From NCBI RefSeq assembly GCF_000006565.2, contig NC_031477.1:2264043-2328042 (forward strand): a stretch of DNA of 64,000 bases. Reading direction: 5' to 3'. Each line of letters begins with the position of its first letter. Within the stretch, counting starts at the first letter, position 1. The stretch comes from Toxoplasma gondii ME49. Its lineage: Eukaryota; Apicomplexa; Conoidasida; Eucoccidiorida; Sarcocystidae. The position numbers and the translations under genes are program-made. Shown one piece after another: positions 39,163 to 51,000 of the stretch. The notes beneath the pieces were generated by a model. It was given only the letters and a program-made list of their open reading frames with translations. It was not told the DNA's origin and did no database searches.

Positions 39163-39662
39163 GATTTGCATGCCATGACTGCAGTCTGATATTTACTTCG
39201 GTCAACAGCAAGTCAGAACTGTACGTGCTGAGCAATATTGGATTCGTTCAGGTGGAGCGGCAGTGTGTTCAGCGTCGGTATGAATAGTGCTAGCGGTTGT
39301 TGTTGGCTCTTTGCCAAGTTTACGCAGCGGGGCCATGTGCCGACCTACGGTGGGAGGTCGATATTGCCGTGCAGATCCCTGGAACGGATATCCCTACCAG
39401 CTGCTGACGGACGTTTTGCTACGCACGCGTAATCCTGCCTCAGGCAAATCTTTCGTCTCAATACGTTTGGTTCGCGCGTGCAGGACAAGCCGTTGCAGCT
39501 CACGCGAGAGCCTGAAAAGGTATTTTCTTCCCTGCTGCGCCTCACAACCGCGTCCCCGAGAGACAGGGGGAGAGTGGTGTGACAACTGAGAACTTATCTG
39601 AGGGTGTAATAGTGGTTTTCAGGGTTAAACTGAAGCGATTTTCTGATGATGCCGCCGCTTAG
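39163..39662 (+). CDS. Possible extra 3' exons of the macroglobulin-like gene
   Basis: If exon 7 of the macroglobulin-like gene is spliced at 38552 (CCTG|GTGAAC) instead of reading to its stop at 38563, its codon phase fits an acceptor at 39163 (GTATGCAG). That exon, 39163-39277, encodes FACHDCSLIFTSVNSKSELY and continues the Cys pattern. A 51-base intron then leads to 39328-39519 (AMCRPTVGGRYCRADPWNGY), and a last exon 39623-39662 ends at TAG. All phases agree, and the product would add about 112 residues of Cys-rich tail. The 51-base intron is short. A different frame over 39440-39519 is also coding-like (FRLNTFGSRVQDKPLQLT), so the exact exons are uncertain. Confidence 0.35.
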
Positions 39663-42428
39663 GGTCGAGATAAACCACAGGGCACAGAATGGCGAAGTAT
39701 GAACGTAATAGAAAGGACGAAAACGTAAAAAACCCATTTTTTGCAGTGAAGGAAATCCTTATTGTACACCAAAGGACACTGTGGTGTTGGAGAGTCTGAG
39801 TTCGATGTTGAGGCCGGATCAATTAATGGTTCCACACGGTGTAGGTTTTGTCGTGAGGCAGCATCACATTTTGCCTTTGCTGAATTCAAGTGGAAAAGGC
39901 ATCTGGCATGCGATAGACGTGTCTGTCAACATATGACAAGGCAGAACTAACAGGAACACGGTGCCTCACAGACACAGTTGCCCACCCGCAAGAGGTGGTT
40001 GTACCAGGGAACAAGTCATCTGTTGGCGAGTGGTGAATTGCCCTGCAGAAATGCCTTCATGATATCAAGGGCGTTACGACGAAATCCTCAAGAACTTTAT
40101 GCAAGAGCATGCCAGCCGTCTGGGCGTTTGGTGCTGGTGTACGACTATGAGCTGCAGCGAATGAGGATTCTTGGTCCTTACTCAAGCGTAGAGCATCGCA
40201 TTGACTTTCAGCAGCTAACATTCAACTGCCGCCGTTGTCGGTGAATCTCAGCGACGGTGACACGAACATGATCAACTGTGCAAGCGACAGAACAACAAGT
40301 CGTTGCACCGGAGCTGTACCATATCTCGAATACACGGATGGGGTACATGAGGGCTCAATGAAACCTGAACCTGTACTGATTCTTTCTGTGACGCAGCGTT
40401 TTTAGAACGGGAATTCGGTTCTCTGACACCGGTTTTTGCAGTTTGAATGCTTTTTTTCAACGGTACAAGAAAACAGCACTTGGGCCTAGGATGTGCCCTC
40501 TGCTGTGTGTTCGATATCCGTTATTCACTTTGGATGTGGCCGCAGAGCGCTGCGGAGAAAATCGTCTTTGCGCAGGTGAAAAGGGAGGAGACAGAGCAAC
40601 GGCGTGGAGGCTAGTTAATGGTTTTCCCACTAATGAAGGACTCGCACCCAAAGGCAAAAAGAAAACAGCGCGTCCGTCCGAGATCTGTGGGCTAATCGAT
40701 CCTTCAGGGTCGACGTTTCTCCCCACCTTAAGAAGAGAAACTTCTAGGCGGAATCCGCACCATTTTTTTGTTACTGTTGCTTCATCGAAGGACTTTTTAT
40801 GAGAAGCCAGATTTGAGTCTTCACACATTGGCCAACACGCTAAAGACAGCCCTAGACAGACCCCCTAAATATCAGCCAGCTTCCACCCCCTGTTCTAGGT
40901 TGCTGTGGATCATTTTTTGGACAACGTTCCAAATTCGGTATAAGTAAATTAGCGGGGTGACTGTGCCGGGGCAGTGAGAAACAACTATTTCTGCGGCCAC
41001 GTCGATTGGTACTGGGAGGTAGGAAGGAGTTACCGAAAAAAGAGCTTCCTGAAACTCCGTGGAAGAACCAGGTGTCACCTCAATCAGCCCAACTTTACGA
41101 TCTTTCGTTCTTTGGCGATGCGCGACTCTGAGTCACGACGCCGGGGCCGGGGAACCAGTGGACCTCCTGTCAGTGCTTGAAACTGTCTCTTTACCAAATT
41201 CAGCAGCTTACCTGTATAAAGGAGGATGTAACACGTAGACCAACGTGCAATGTAGTTGACTGCTTGCGACACCGACATGCTATTTTTTCCTCTTTCGTGG
41301 TCACAAACGGCCAAAGACGTTTTATTTTTCGCGATGCTCTGCAGGGCTTTTCCAGGTCCGAATCTCGACAGAAAACCCGGAATCAGTCCAAGTGCATGCA
41401 TGCACGCTACAACTGCCAGCAAAGCAGGCACAACGCGGGTCCGCGCCCGATTATACGAGACTGATGACATGCCCACTAAGCGCATTGTTTTTATTGTGAA
41501 CTCACTGTGTGCTTTCTTCCAATAGCAACATTCTATTCGAACTTCAGCTCCATCGTCCCTCTTTGTCCTCCTGTAAACGTTCCGTGACAGCCGCACAGCT
41601 CGGACGCCGTCGCCTTGCTGCTCGTCGATCGGTGCTGTGACTGCGCTTCTGCTTGCCTTTTTCCGACGACACCCCTCTTGTGTCGTCTACGATTTTTGAT
41701 CCATGGCCGGGTGATAGGAGGGTCGTGGCATGCCTTCCGACACTCCAACTTCGGTGTCGGATTTGCTCAATCGCAAATGCCGCTATAATTGGCTTCCAAA
41801 TGTCGTTTCGTTGCTTTCTCAGGGAAGCGCGGCTGCTTTGATCATTTACCTCTGCACTGGTCACTCGTGTGATGGACAGCCCTGAGAGGACCTCTCTCGC
41901 AGTCCAGACTTGTGTAGGCCCAGTGAGCCTTCGTAGCTGGGTCTGTTTCAGACAAGACAAATTGTACTTCCTGAGGCACTAGTCGAGAAACTGAAGCATT
42001 CGCCGCGCCCCCATGTGTGGTTGACACTGCATGCACACGCCAATTCATGAAGCATCCCCGAGTGTGGGAGACGAGGAATAAATCTGCTGTTTCGTCAGAT
42101 TGACTCGCCCAGATTATGCACCCTGATCGTCCACAGGACCTCGTCAGTTTCCATAGCCTGAATTCTCTGTATTAGATCAGTATTTCTCCCTGAACATCAG
42201 TGGTTTTCCTGTACAGGACCGACAAAAAGTGTCATGCGTTTGACCTATGTATATGTGTCTATCTGTGTATATGGATTTTAGTAGACACTCGTGGGTAAGG
42301 CACCCCTAAGAGGGGCAGTGAGAGGAATCCCCTACGAAAACCCGGACAACGCAGGTCGTTCCTCCGGGTGGTCGCTCGCGTGAACCATCCTAGAATGTGG
42401 CGGATGATTCAAATCAGCTGACGTACCA
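39663..42428. other. Sparse region after the macroglobulin-like gene
   Basis: Apart from the weak minus-strand candidate at 40872-41485, only short frames are seen. Around 40443-40828 both strands are open for about 120 residues, and neither reading has a clear start, splice context or known motif. Confidence 0.35.
40872..41485 (-). CDS. Candidate small two-exon membrane or secreted protein
   Basis: On the minus strand an ATG at 41485 or 41470 starts a frame with a short basic N-terminus and a hydrophobic segment VVPALLAVVACMHALGLIPG, like a signal peptide or anchor, followed by SRFGPGKALQSIAKNKTSL. The frame reaches a strong donor ACAG|GTAAGC at about 41216. Splicing to a weak acceptor near 41098 would lead into a coding-like frame (EVTPGSSTEFQEALFSVTPS, then YLPVPIDVAAEIVVSHCPG) ending at 40872. 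Without that splice the first frame ends at 41084. The acceptor lacks a good pyrimidine tract, so the model is tentative. No family is recognised. Confidence 0.3.
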
Positions 42429-42998
42429 ATGGCATCTGAAGCCGATATCCAGGTGCGGTTGCGCCGGTTGTGGCAGAAGCAGCGGGAAATTGTTGCGTCG
42501 GTCGAAGAACAGTTGCTCGACCTCTCGTTTCCTCCTGGAGGAACTTTTGTTGACCTGGAGAAAGCTGCCAGTCGGACGGAATCCTACGTGAGGCTGCTCT
42601 TTGGTAGGGCTAGGGCTATGGATGCGGACGATCCGGCGTCTCCGCGTAATGGTCAGGAACCTGGCTCCGTCGATCCCGAGACAGGGCCGCGCGCTTCTTC
42701 AGCTGAACAGCGGCCTGATCTGGCGTCTTTGATGCGAGTTATCAAGGAAATTCACGTTGTTACGAACCGGCACGCTGCTGACCTGCCTTTTGGCAATTCA
42801 GCAAGTGCTGACGGCGGTGCCGGAGGCGAAAACCGCGAACCATTTGACGAGCAAGAGCGTAGCTTCAGGGATGGAGCGTCGAGACAGCTCGAGTTGCAAC
42901 CGTTCACCGAAGAACAACTGGCACTTTTGCAAAAACTGAGAGGCAATCTCCCGCCGGCGGCGACAGATGAATCTACCCAGCTGAGGGACAGCCGGTGA
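42429..42998 (+). CDS. Intronless hypothetical protein, 189 aa
   Basis: A single open frame starts at ATG in a good context (ACCAATGG) and ends at 42998. The N-terminal 60 residues look helical and amphipathic (IQVRLRRLWQKQREIVASVE, then EEQLLDL and a FPPGGTFVDLEKA turn). A Gly/Ala/Asp-rich linker with a helical island (PDLASLMRVIKEIHVVTNRH) follows, then a C-terminal Glu/Gln-rich segment (FTEEQLALLQKLRGNLPP). There is no signal peptide or transmembrane segment, so a soluble nuclear or cytosolic protein is likely. The size and helical character would suit a small subunit of a larger complex, but I recognise no family. Confidence 0.55.
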   Translation: MASEADIQVRLRRLWQKQREIVASVEEQLLDLSFPPGGTFVDLEKAASRTESYVRLLFGRARAMDADDPASPRNGQEPGSVDPETGPRASSAEQRPDLASLMRVIKEIHVVTNRHAADLPFGNSASADGGAGGENREPFDEQERSFRDGASRQLELQPFTEEQLALLQKLRGNLPPAATDESTQLRDSR

Positions 42999-44974
42999 CC
43001 GAAGTAGCTGCTTTTATGGAACTGTGATAAAAAAACACCGTTACATAAATAGTGCTCCACGCTATTGTACACTGCGTGAAGTCTAGGGGGAGGTCAAGGG
43101 GGTCTGTCTGAAATCTCGGCGAATGTTCCTGAGTCCCTCGTGTACGGATCCGTGTTTCGGGGGGTATGTAGATTATCGTAGTTTATGAGATACCGCTGGT
43201 GCCAGGGCGAAGGCGAGTACCTGGATGCGGTAGGAATGCGACGAGTTAAGTCACGCGGGGAAGCAACCTTATGTGGCATTACATATTCTCATGTTCCCAT
43301 ATTCGTAGCACTTCGGCACTTGAGGAGGAACCTGCTCTGAAAAACCGGTGAAGCAACAGGGATTTATTCGGTGCTCCTCGAGGCTGGCGTCGGGCTCGAT
43401 TTGCCTGGCGAAAAGCGTTTGAAGCTGTGCCTCACTATATATCGGATGCATTGACATCAGATGAAATTGTGACACTAGAGGGTGCGCATTTCTTTTAGCA
43501 GAATCGACGTGGTGCAGTATTGGAGAGGATTAATTATATCCGTCTGAGCATCTAGGTTTATACTCGGATATACACGTTATACGCAAACTTCTTGGCTAAA
43601 CATGTCTTTTCTTTCAAACGTACTTCCCTTCTCGCCGTTGGTATCGTGTCAAGCACCAGAGGACCGCAGAGAGCAGACTTGCTTCTGTAGTGGCCTCTGC
43701 GAAGACACTCAAATATGGACAAGATTTGTCACTCACACGTTGTTACACTGTCAGTTGTCGACTGCGGAAAGAATGTGAATCACCAAGTTTTCAACCGAGG
43801 AAACGCCTCAGCACACACCTCGGTGACTTTTGCAAAATATGGAATCCTCCTCCTGCGGGTCAGTGAGTGCCGTTGGCAAGCATAACCTCCAGACCAATGC
43901 AAACATACTTCTTTCTCTGGTTTCAAGGGATTGGTACGAAGAAGTTACCGCGTCTTCCGTTAAGGCGACATCTCTGGTCATCTTTCTGCTCGTTGGAAAA
44001 GGCACCCTCCGTGTTGTTCCACAATGTTGGTGCCCATCATTCTTTTGCAAACCGCGTCAATCAAGCCAGGGAATTCCCTCCTCGTTAATGTGTGTAGAAC
44101 TTGCCATGGCATGACTTCCTCTCTGCGGAGTTCCGATTCACAGACTCTTGAATTAAGCCACTTCTCTCGAATCTCGAATGACGGAAAGTTCGCACAATTT
44201 CCGTCAAGCGCTTGCTACCCCAGTGTTCACGACGCTGTCAGCTTCGTCAGTGAGACTCAAACAATCATCGGGGTTTGGGTTTTAATACAATGTGGATGTT
44301 AATTCCTTCATCCTCGTCTGAACCTCATTGGGGGGCCGTACTGGAGACTTTCCCCTTCGCCGGAACCAGCTGCTTCAACAGCACTCTGGGGAGAACAGCC
44401 GCAGACGTTAATTAGTCGCTTGCCTTCGCTGCACCTGCATGCAGGAAGGAAAGCCGTCTACGGACTCCCTGGTAGAGGGAAATGAAAGCACCATAAGACA
44501 TTTGTTGTTTGCGTGCACACAAACGCTTGGATCGAGAGTGAGACAGCCCCCGCGCTTCTCCGCGGCATTTGAGACATCCAGACGAGCCGGACCTCGTTGC
44601 ATAGCTAGCACCTATAAATTTGTTTTTTTTTTACGGTAGCATGCGCTTCCACAACGATCAACTAGCCTCGCTACTGTGGATGCGGGTTGTCTTCTTTTGT
44701 CACTGTCGCGTCTGAATTTACCGGCGGGCGAAAGAAGAGGCCGGGAACGACCGTGGTCACTTTGAGACGAAGACGAACGCCGCCAGCTCCGCCTTTGCAG
44801 GGGCCGACCAACAAGCCACCTCTCGGTGCGCCTTCTTTGCGCACGGACAGCTGCGATGCTTTGGAGGTCTTGGCAGGCGCAAATGAAAACATTTTCTTTT
44901 TTCTCAAGCCGCTCCGCTCCCCCAGCTTTCCGTCTGTTAAGTGTGACAGAACGCGGGGATCTGTTCTGGATCCG
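42999..44974. other. Intergenic region
   Basis: Open frames here (for example 43836-44114 on plus) are short and lack motifs. The last 290 bases are open in frame with the downstream membrane-protein gene but contain no ATG, so I treat them as 5' leader. Confidence 0.4.
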
Positions 44975-46189
44975 ATGGCTGGTGACTCCAGGTCTGCCGG
45001 CCGAAGTCCCGGCCCTAGGGCGGCAGGCGACTCTGGAACATCTGGATCTTCTGCTGCTCCTGAATCTCCAGTGAATGATGCTGGTTCACAGAGATGGTCT
45101 GAAGGGGTAGCGTCAACACATGCAGGGAGCTCCGGTGTGTTCGATGCAGCCACAGAGTGTAGCGGAGTGCGCGGTGCCGCGGGTCTCGATTCTCTCACAA
45201 TCTGGCACCGCTCAAATCCCTTCGACTCCCGGTGGCGAGTGGTCAAGATTGTCTCAGGTTTCCTGGCTCTTCTAGGCGCTGCTGTTTTCCTGGGTATTGC
45301 TGCGGCGGCTCTGCATAGCGTTGTTGGCGACTATTTCTTCACCCAGGGGACCGTCGGTGGTCTTATGCACCGAAACCTAACCCCAATTGTTCTTGCGCTT
45401 GCGTCCTCACAACTTGTCCGCTTCCTCATCACTCTTTTTTTGATTTTTGCTGTCAGCGCCGCTGTATTCACTACCTTGTCTGAACTCGCCGCGCTCGACT
45501 GTTTCCCAGGGAATCCCGTGATCGAGTTTTTCAGGAGAAACTTCGTTGGCTCTGCTGGAGCTAGCCAGCCTCCCTCACGCTTCCAGGCAGTCGAAGAAAC
45601 AGAGCTCTCTCATTCTCTCGCATCGCGGCATGGACTTCGAGTTGACAGCGATGGTGAGAACGAGGAAAGTAGCAACGCTCTGCATGGGGCCACGAGGTCG
45701 ACGGGATTCGGCGGTGAGAAAGGACAAGGCGCACAGGGTGGATCTCAGGAAAACAGCCTCCGCACCAGTTCTACTTCCTGTTCAGTTTGGTGGCATCCTT
45801 TGCAAAAAAGGCTTAGGCAGTTGCTCGCGAGTCTACTGCTGATCCTGGGGTACAGAGGGCCACCACCGTCAAGAGACTGCGCGCTTGAAAAAGGCAGTTG
45901 CAGAAGCTTGGGAAACCGGCGCGGTGAGACGGAAAAATCTCGGCAAAGCTGTTCGCCGTCATCCCGAGACGTGTGTTTTATCAAAACTGCCCCCGGAAAG
46001 GATGAAACCGGTTCTGAAGAGGATGTGGACATCCCGCAGGCGGACTCGCCGAGTGACGGCGTGAGACGACGCGCGGATCGCCAAAACAGAATTAGTGGTA
46101 ATGGAACTTCTGGTAGCTCAGGGAAGCTTTCACAAAGAAGCAAATTCGACAACGACTGGCTGGTTGTCGAGGAAGACGATAGCAAATAG
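44975..46189 (+). CDS. Two-pass membrane protein, 404 aa, intronless
   Basis: The frame is open from 44687, but the first ATG is at 44975, which I take as the start. Residues 1-85 are Ser/Gly/Pro-rich. Two hydrophobic helices follow at about residues 92-114 (IVSGFLALLGAAVFLGIAAA) and 148-170 (LVRFLITLFLIFAVSAAVFT), separated by a 30-residue loop. The long C-terminal half is hydrophilic and Ser/Arg/Glu-rich and ends in an acidic DNDWLVVEEDDSK tail. With no cleavable signal, both ends should lie on the same side, probably cytosolic. I recognise no family. A dense-granule, ER or inner-membrane-complex location are all possible. Confidence 0.6.
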   Translation: MAGDSRSAGRSPGPRAAGDSGTSGSSAAPESPVNDAGSQRWSEGVASTHAGSSGVFDAATECSGVRGAAGLDSLTIWHRSNPFDSRWRVVKIVSGFLALLGAAVFLGIAAAALHSVVGDYFFTQGTVGGLMHRNLTPIVLALASSQLVRFLITLFLIFAVSAAVFTTLSELAALDCFPGNPVIEFFRRNFVGSAGASQPPSRFQAVEETELSHSLASRHGLRVDSDGENEESSNALHGATRSTGFGGEKGQGAQGGSQENSLRTSSTSCSVWWHPLQKRLRQLLASLLLILGYRGPPPSRDCALEKGSCRSLGNRRGETEKSRQSCSPSSRDVCFIKTAPGKDETGSEEDVDIPQADSPSDGVRRRADRQNRISGNGTSGSSGKLSQRSKFDNDWLVVEEDDSK

Positions 46190-47583
46190 AAACTTTGAGC
46201 CATGGACCCCGGTGTGTAGAAAAACCTCGAGTTCCAGCACAGTTCTGGAAGAGTTTGAAGGTTCTGTAAGCTGTTGGCGGTGCCAGCGAGGGCGGAGTGA
46301 GACGCTGGCTTCTCCACAAAAATACCCTCAGTGTCGAGGAGTTGCAATTTTTATCACGTGCGTGAATATCCAGTGGGGAGACACTCCGGATCTTGGAAGT
46401 GGAATGATTTGCACCGGTGATGTCATCAAAAGGGTGATACTGACGTTTCACAGGGCCCTTTTTCCGTTGAAAATACATGGCCCACTTAAGAAATACGTTC
46501 GCGACTCTATCGAAATACGCCTGCGGTGTTTCATGAGTTCCGTAATGCAACACAGCCTCTGGTCCACTACATACCCAAGGTTCTGAAGCGGCGGTCCTCC
46601 ACTGTTTGTCGCACGACTCAAGATCCACCAAGAAACAATTCGCATCTTGTGACATTAAACATACGGTTTTCCTCGAGCAACTATCCGTGCTGCGCTCCCT
46701 CGCCGCGCTTCAATCTGTCACACCTTATCTGCTATTCGTTCTTCGGCCCTTCTTCCCCAACGTCACAATGCAGGTTTGGCGATTTGTGGTGACGTAGACG
46801 AATCAAGAACCCACTGATCGCATTTCCGAAATACGAGAGAATCTAACTGGAAAACCACTCGTTTCGCCTTCAAGGCAACCACAAACACGATGCTTAAGGT
46901 TTGGTTCGTTCACTTGTACTTGGTTTATCGCGACCAGTTTGTAACGCATGCACTCAATAAGCGACTCCAGCTCTGTATCGTAGTTCTACACATTCCAGTT
47001 TGCGTAGCGTGATCCAAGAGATAAGCGACATACTTCCATGTTCAGAGATGCCTTTTTCATATGACACAAATCGGAGATCCAGACCAGGAGACGCGAGAAG
47101 CGTAGCGCAGTTGTAGGCGTGTCACAGGGTCGACGAACGAACCACGTAGGGTCTGGTCGCTTGGCATTTTCGATTGAAAACCACATTTACATGCTGGTGC
47201 CTCTCATGGTGAGGCTGCTTTCAGTTGAATGAGTTTTTTAACTGTGTGACGTGGACTGCAGTAAGGTACGCTGTTGTTCTCGTCGAGCGACTGCAAAGGG
47301 AGACACCGACACCTGTGGTCGGTGCTACAACCTGCAGTAGAGATGTTTAATTACAGCATCACCCTAGTGTTTAGATATCCTTCAGAAGCAGCTTGTGCAT
47401 TTGCTAGCGATGAACATGTGGGCAGGAAAACAGATTTGTTTAAGCATTCATCAACATATCTATGCTGTTGTAGTATCACTATAGTTACATACTGTCCCTG
47501 TACTGCGACAGAAAACCACAACTCCGATGCTAATGTGATAGATACATCGTACTGGGAGCACGTACAGCAGTTTGCTTCGACCC

Positions 47584-47626
<43 letters not shown>

Positions 47627-48064
47627 CTTATGCATGCAACATACACGCATGTTTAGAATCACAAGATCTCAGGCGGGTTAGCCAGCGATAAGCAGTCAGG
47701 CGTGCCTGCTTTCTCGGGGGTTTAAGTTCAGTGTAGGAAAGGGAAATTGCTTGTGTTTTAAGGGCGCTTTGTTGTGAACAAAGTGGTCCTCGAAATAAGC
47801 ACATGCAAATCTGATATCCAGAGGTGTAAAGCCAAAGAAAAACCTCTTCATTAAAAAAATTGGAGAATGCTGAGTACCGCTTCGGCGCCTTTGTCTTCGT
47901 GGAGCCCGACCCAGTTTCGTAGGACCTCCACTCTCTGTGTTTATTCGATCTGCCACCTCTCAAGACTTTTCCCCTTCCCGGCGTTGGCGCGTCTGTGCTC
48001 GCGTATTTCGAAATTTCACGACTCGCTGCGAAACTCCTTTTCATGCCACCCTCCTTTCCCCACC
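46190..48064. other. Convergent 3' intergenic region
   Basis: This holds the 3' flanks of the two-pass membrane protein gene (plus) and the THOC1 gene (minus). It has short random frames and one (TA)n tract. Confidence 0.45.
47586..47623. repeat. (TA)n microsatellite
   Basis: About 19 uninterrupted TA units in the 3' intergenic region downstream of THOC1. Confidence 0.95.
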
Positions 48065-51000
48065 TTAGCTCTCCTGCTCAGCTCCTTGTTCGTTTGTCGC
48101 TTGCGACACAGAACGTTTCTCAACAGCCTTCAACCCGAGCCTTGCGGCCAAACCTTTCGTGTCGTACTCCGCGATGGCTTGGCGTAGGTCTTCACACTTT
48201 GTCTGAGAAAACCGCAAAGGCAAGAGCTCCTGATACCACCGACAAACATGCGGGGCAGGCAGCCACGCCGAAACCCGACTGCACTGTACAGACACCTCGC
48301 GACGCAGGTGTCCACGCAAACACGGAAACAGATGCGTTTGTTTTCGAGTTGAGAAGGACGGCGGATTTCCCTAGACATGGACAGACGGAGGAGGTTAGTA
48401 CAGTCGCCATGTCGGCCAGTGAATTCAACGTTTGAATCCTACACAGTGGAAGGAGAAACACACACCCTTACCTCTTTGTACGGCATGGCCACGTAGGCAT
48501 CTCCGTAGAACAACGCAAAGAGTTTTCGAAGCCGAAGCGAAAACACGGGGTTGTGCTTGCTTCTTTCTTCTTCATCTACATCGTTCTCAGGGTTGTCGTC
48601 GTCGTCCATCTTCTGCACCAAGTCGTTCAGTTTCACGCGAAGCTTGTCCATGAACAGCAGCTGGAAAACGAAGGAGACAGCCACCCGAAAACAAGTATAT
48701 GACGGGGTCGAAACAGACAGAGAGCACACTCGGGGCACCCACCAATCGATGCATGCGCAGAGACATATTCATATGACAGTGGAAGACGCTGCTCATCGAC
48801 ATACTCTCTACTAAGGAGACACGGATCAAGAGGAAACACACAGTCTTACATTGTATACCTCAACAGATATGCTTATATAAAGACGTATATGTATATATCA
48901 GAACCTACAAACCACCATGTACATAAGCATAAATACATACAACATACATATATGCACATATATTTTAGATACATCACAACCTACAAACGTACATGTCTAT
49001 TCCTATATATATATATATACATAAAATATATATATATATATATAATACAAGCATGTATATATGTATATATATATATATATATATATGTATTTCCTTGCAA
49101 GCACGGATGCTGGGTGCATTCTGTTCCGAAAAAGGATCTTAGAAACGGAGAGGAGCGACGAGAGCGAGGCTCCACAGCCACCTTCAGACGTTGGTTCCGT
49201 TTTTTCGAAGAATATGTTTCTCTCGATGGTCGTAGCCTCGCTCACGTCATCGTAGTCGTTTGGCAAGTTTCGAGAGTCGCTGGTGAACCAAGCCTCGCCT
49301 TGTCTGAGGAGACGCAGAGGCCCAGGAATCGCCAAGCCGACGCGGCCCGCGAGCGGTTCGCCTCCCTCCTGCTCGGAAGAGAGTCCGGAAGAGACTGAAG
49401 GAGAAGAGGCAGCGCTGGAACCCTCTGCAGCTTCCCAAGCATGCAGCCACTGCACCAACCGACGCATAACCACGCTGTCTGCGGCGAGAAAGAAACACAA
49501 ACACACGTACGGATGCATATATATATATATATATATATACATACATGCATATGTACATATATATATATATATATATATATACATAAAGAGAGAGACAAAG
49601 TGAAGGATTTGCCTATGAAAGACGCACACACATACACACCACCATGCATAAAAAGATATATGTACGTATGAATGTGTAGAGAGGAGGACTGAATAAAACG
49701 TTATGTTCATGAATGCATAGAAATATCTAAAACGAATATCAGTGGCGAGGAGAATAGAAACAGCAACGCGAACGGAGAGAGCAGAGAGAGCGACAGGAAA
49801 CGAAAGAAAAGGAGTACACAGGGGAGAGAATTGACCACAAGCTTTGCGAATGTGAGGATAAAATCAAAAGGAAGGGCCTGGACACTCCTAAACAAACACG
49901 AGAGAGCCAGCACACATGCGAAGGACAGGCTGTGAAAATGGAAATCACACTGGCTCCACTTCGAGAACGGCAAACGAAGGACGAGTCGCCAAGGATAGAA
50001 TAAACATGAGGAACATGCATGGACTGATCTACCATCACTCTTTGTCGATCCATCTGAAAATTCCAGCAGACTCCTCCAGACGACTCACGAAAAAACAGGC
50101 ACACAACAAACAATTAAGATGCGCTGCGCGAATAACACAAATACACACCGAAGCGCATACCTGCACATATGTATGTATATATATATATATGTATATGTAT
50201 GTATATGTATGTATGTATATGTATATATGTATGTATGTACATGTATATGTACGTATATGTACGTATATGTACGTATATGTATGTATGTATATGTACGTAT
50301 ATGTATGTATATGTATGTATGTATATGTATGTATATGTATGTATGTATATGTATGTACGTATATGTATGTATGTATATGTACGTATATGTATGTATATGT
50401 ATGTATGTATATGTATGTATATGTATGTATGTATATGTATGTACGCGTAGGATACGGTGTAGAATCCGGATACCTACGTGATTCACGCATTCTTCTGAAG
50501 CTCTCTATTTCCGTCTACATATGTACGGACGTCTATCGATGTGATTCTGGCACTCTGTGTCTGAGGTGTTTTCGTTGGCTCTCTTACTTTTGAATCAATC
50601 TCTCTTGGGAACGCTCGATCGACAGTATTCTACCTAACTCTGTGCCTCTCTCTGCTCGCTTCTGTGGAGGTGATCTGAACAGACCTTTTCTGGGTTTGCT
50701 GCCTCTGTGGAGCTCCGGCCACCACGAGTTTTCTCCCATCTCAGCTTGTTTGGCGAGCGCCAACGCTCGACTCAACAGCTTGTCTGGCTCTGCTTCTTCC
50801 TTTTCTCCAGTCTGTGCTTCCTCTGCGCCGCCCCGATCCATGGTATCTGCCTTGCTCTCGCTCTTCTCGCTCTTCTCGGTCTTCTCGTCGCTCCTTTCCT
50901 TTGACTCCTGAAGAGAGAGCTGCACCTCTTTCGCCTTCGCTTCCTCGCCAGAAGCCGACTGAGAAGAAGCCGACTGAGAAGAAGCCAGCTTTTGAGCGTT

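Noticed and set aside
40443..40828. Open frames of about 120 codons on both strands
   Set aside because: Neither has a good start, splice partner or recognisable domain, so I could not choose a strand.
50035..50490. Several 90-230 codon frames rich in Tyr, Ile, Val, Cys and His on both strands
   Set aside because: They are produced by the TATG/TATA minisatellite, which lacks stops in several frames.
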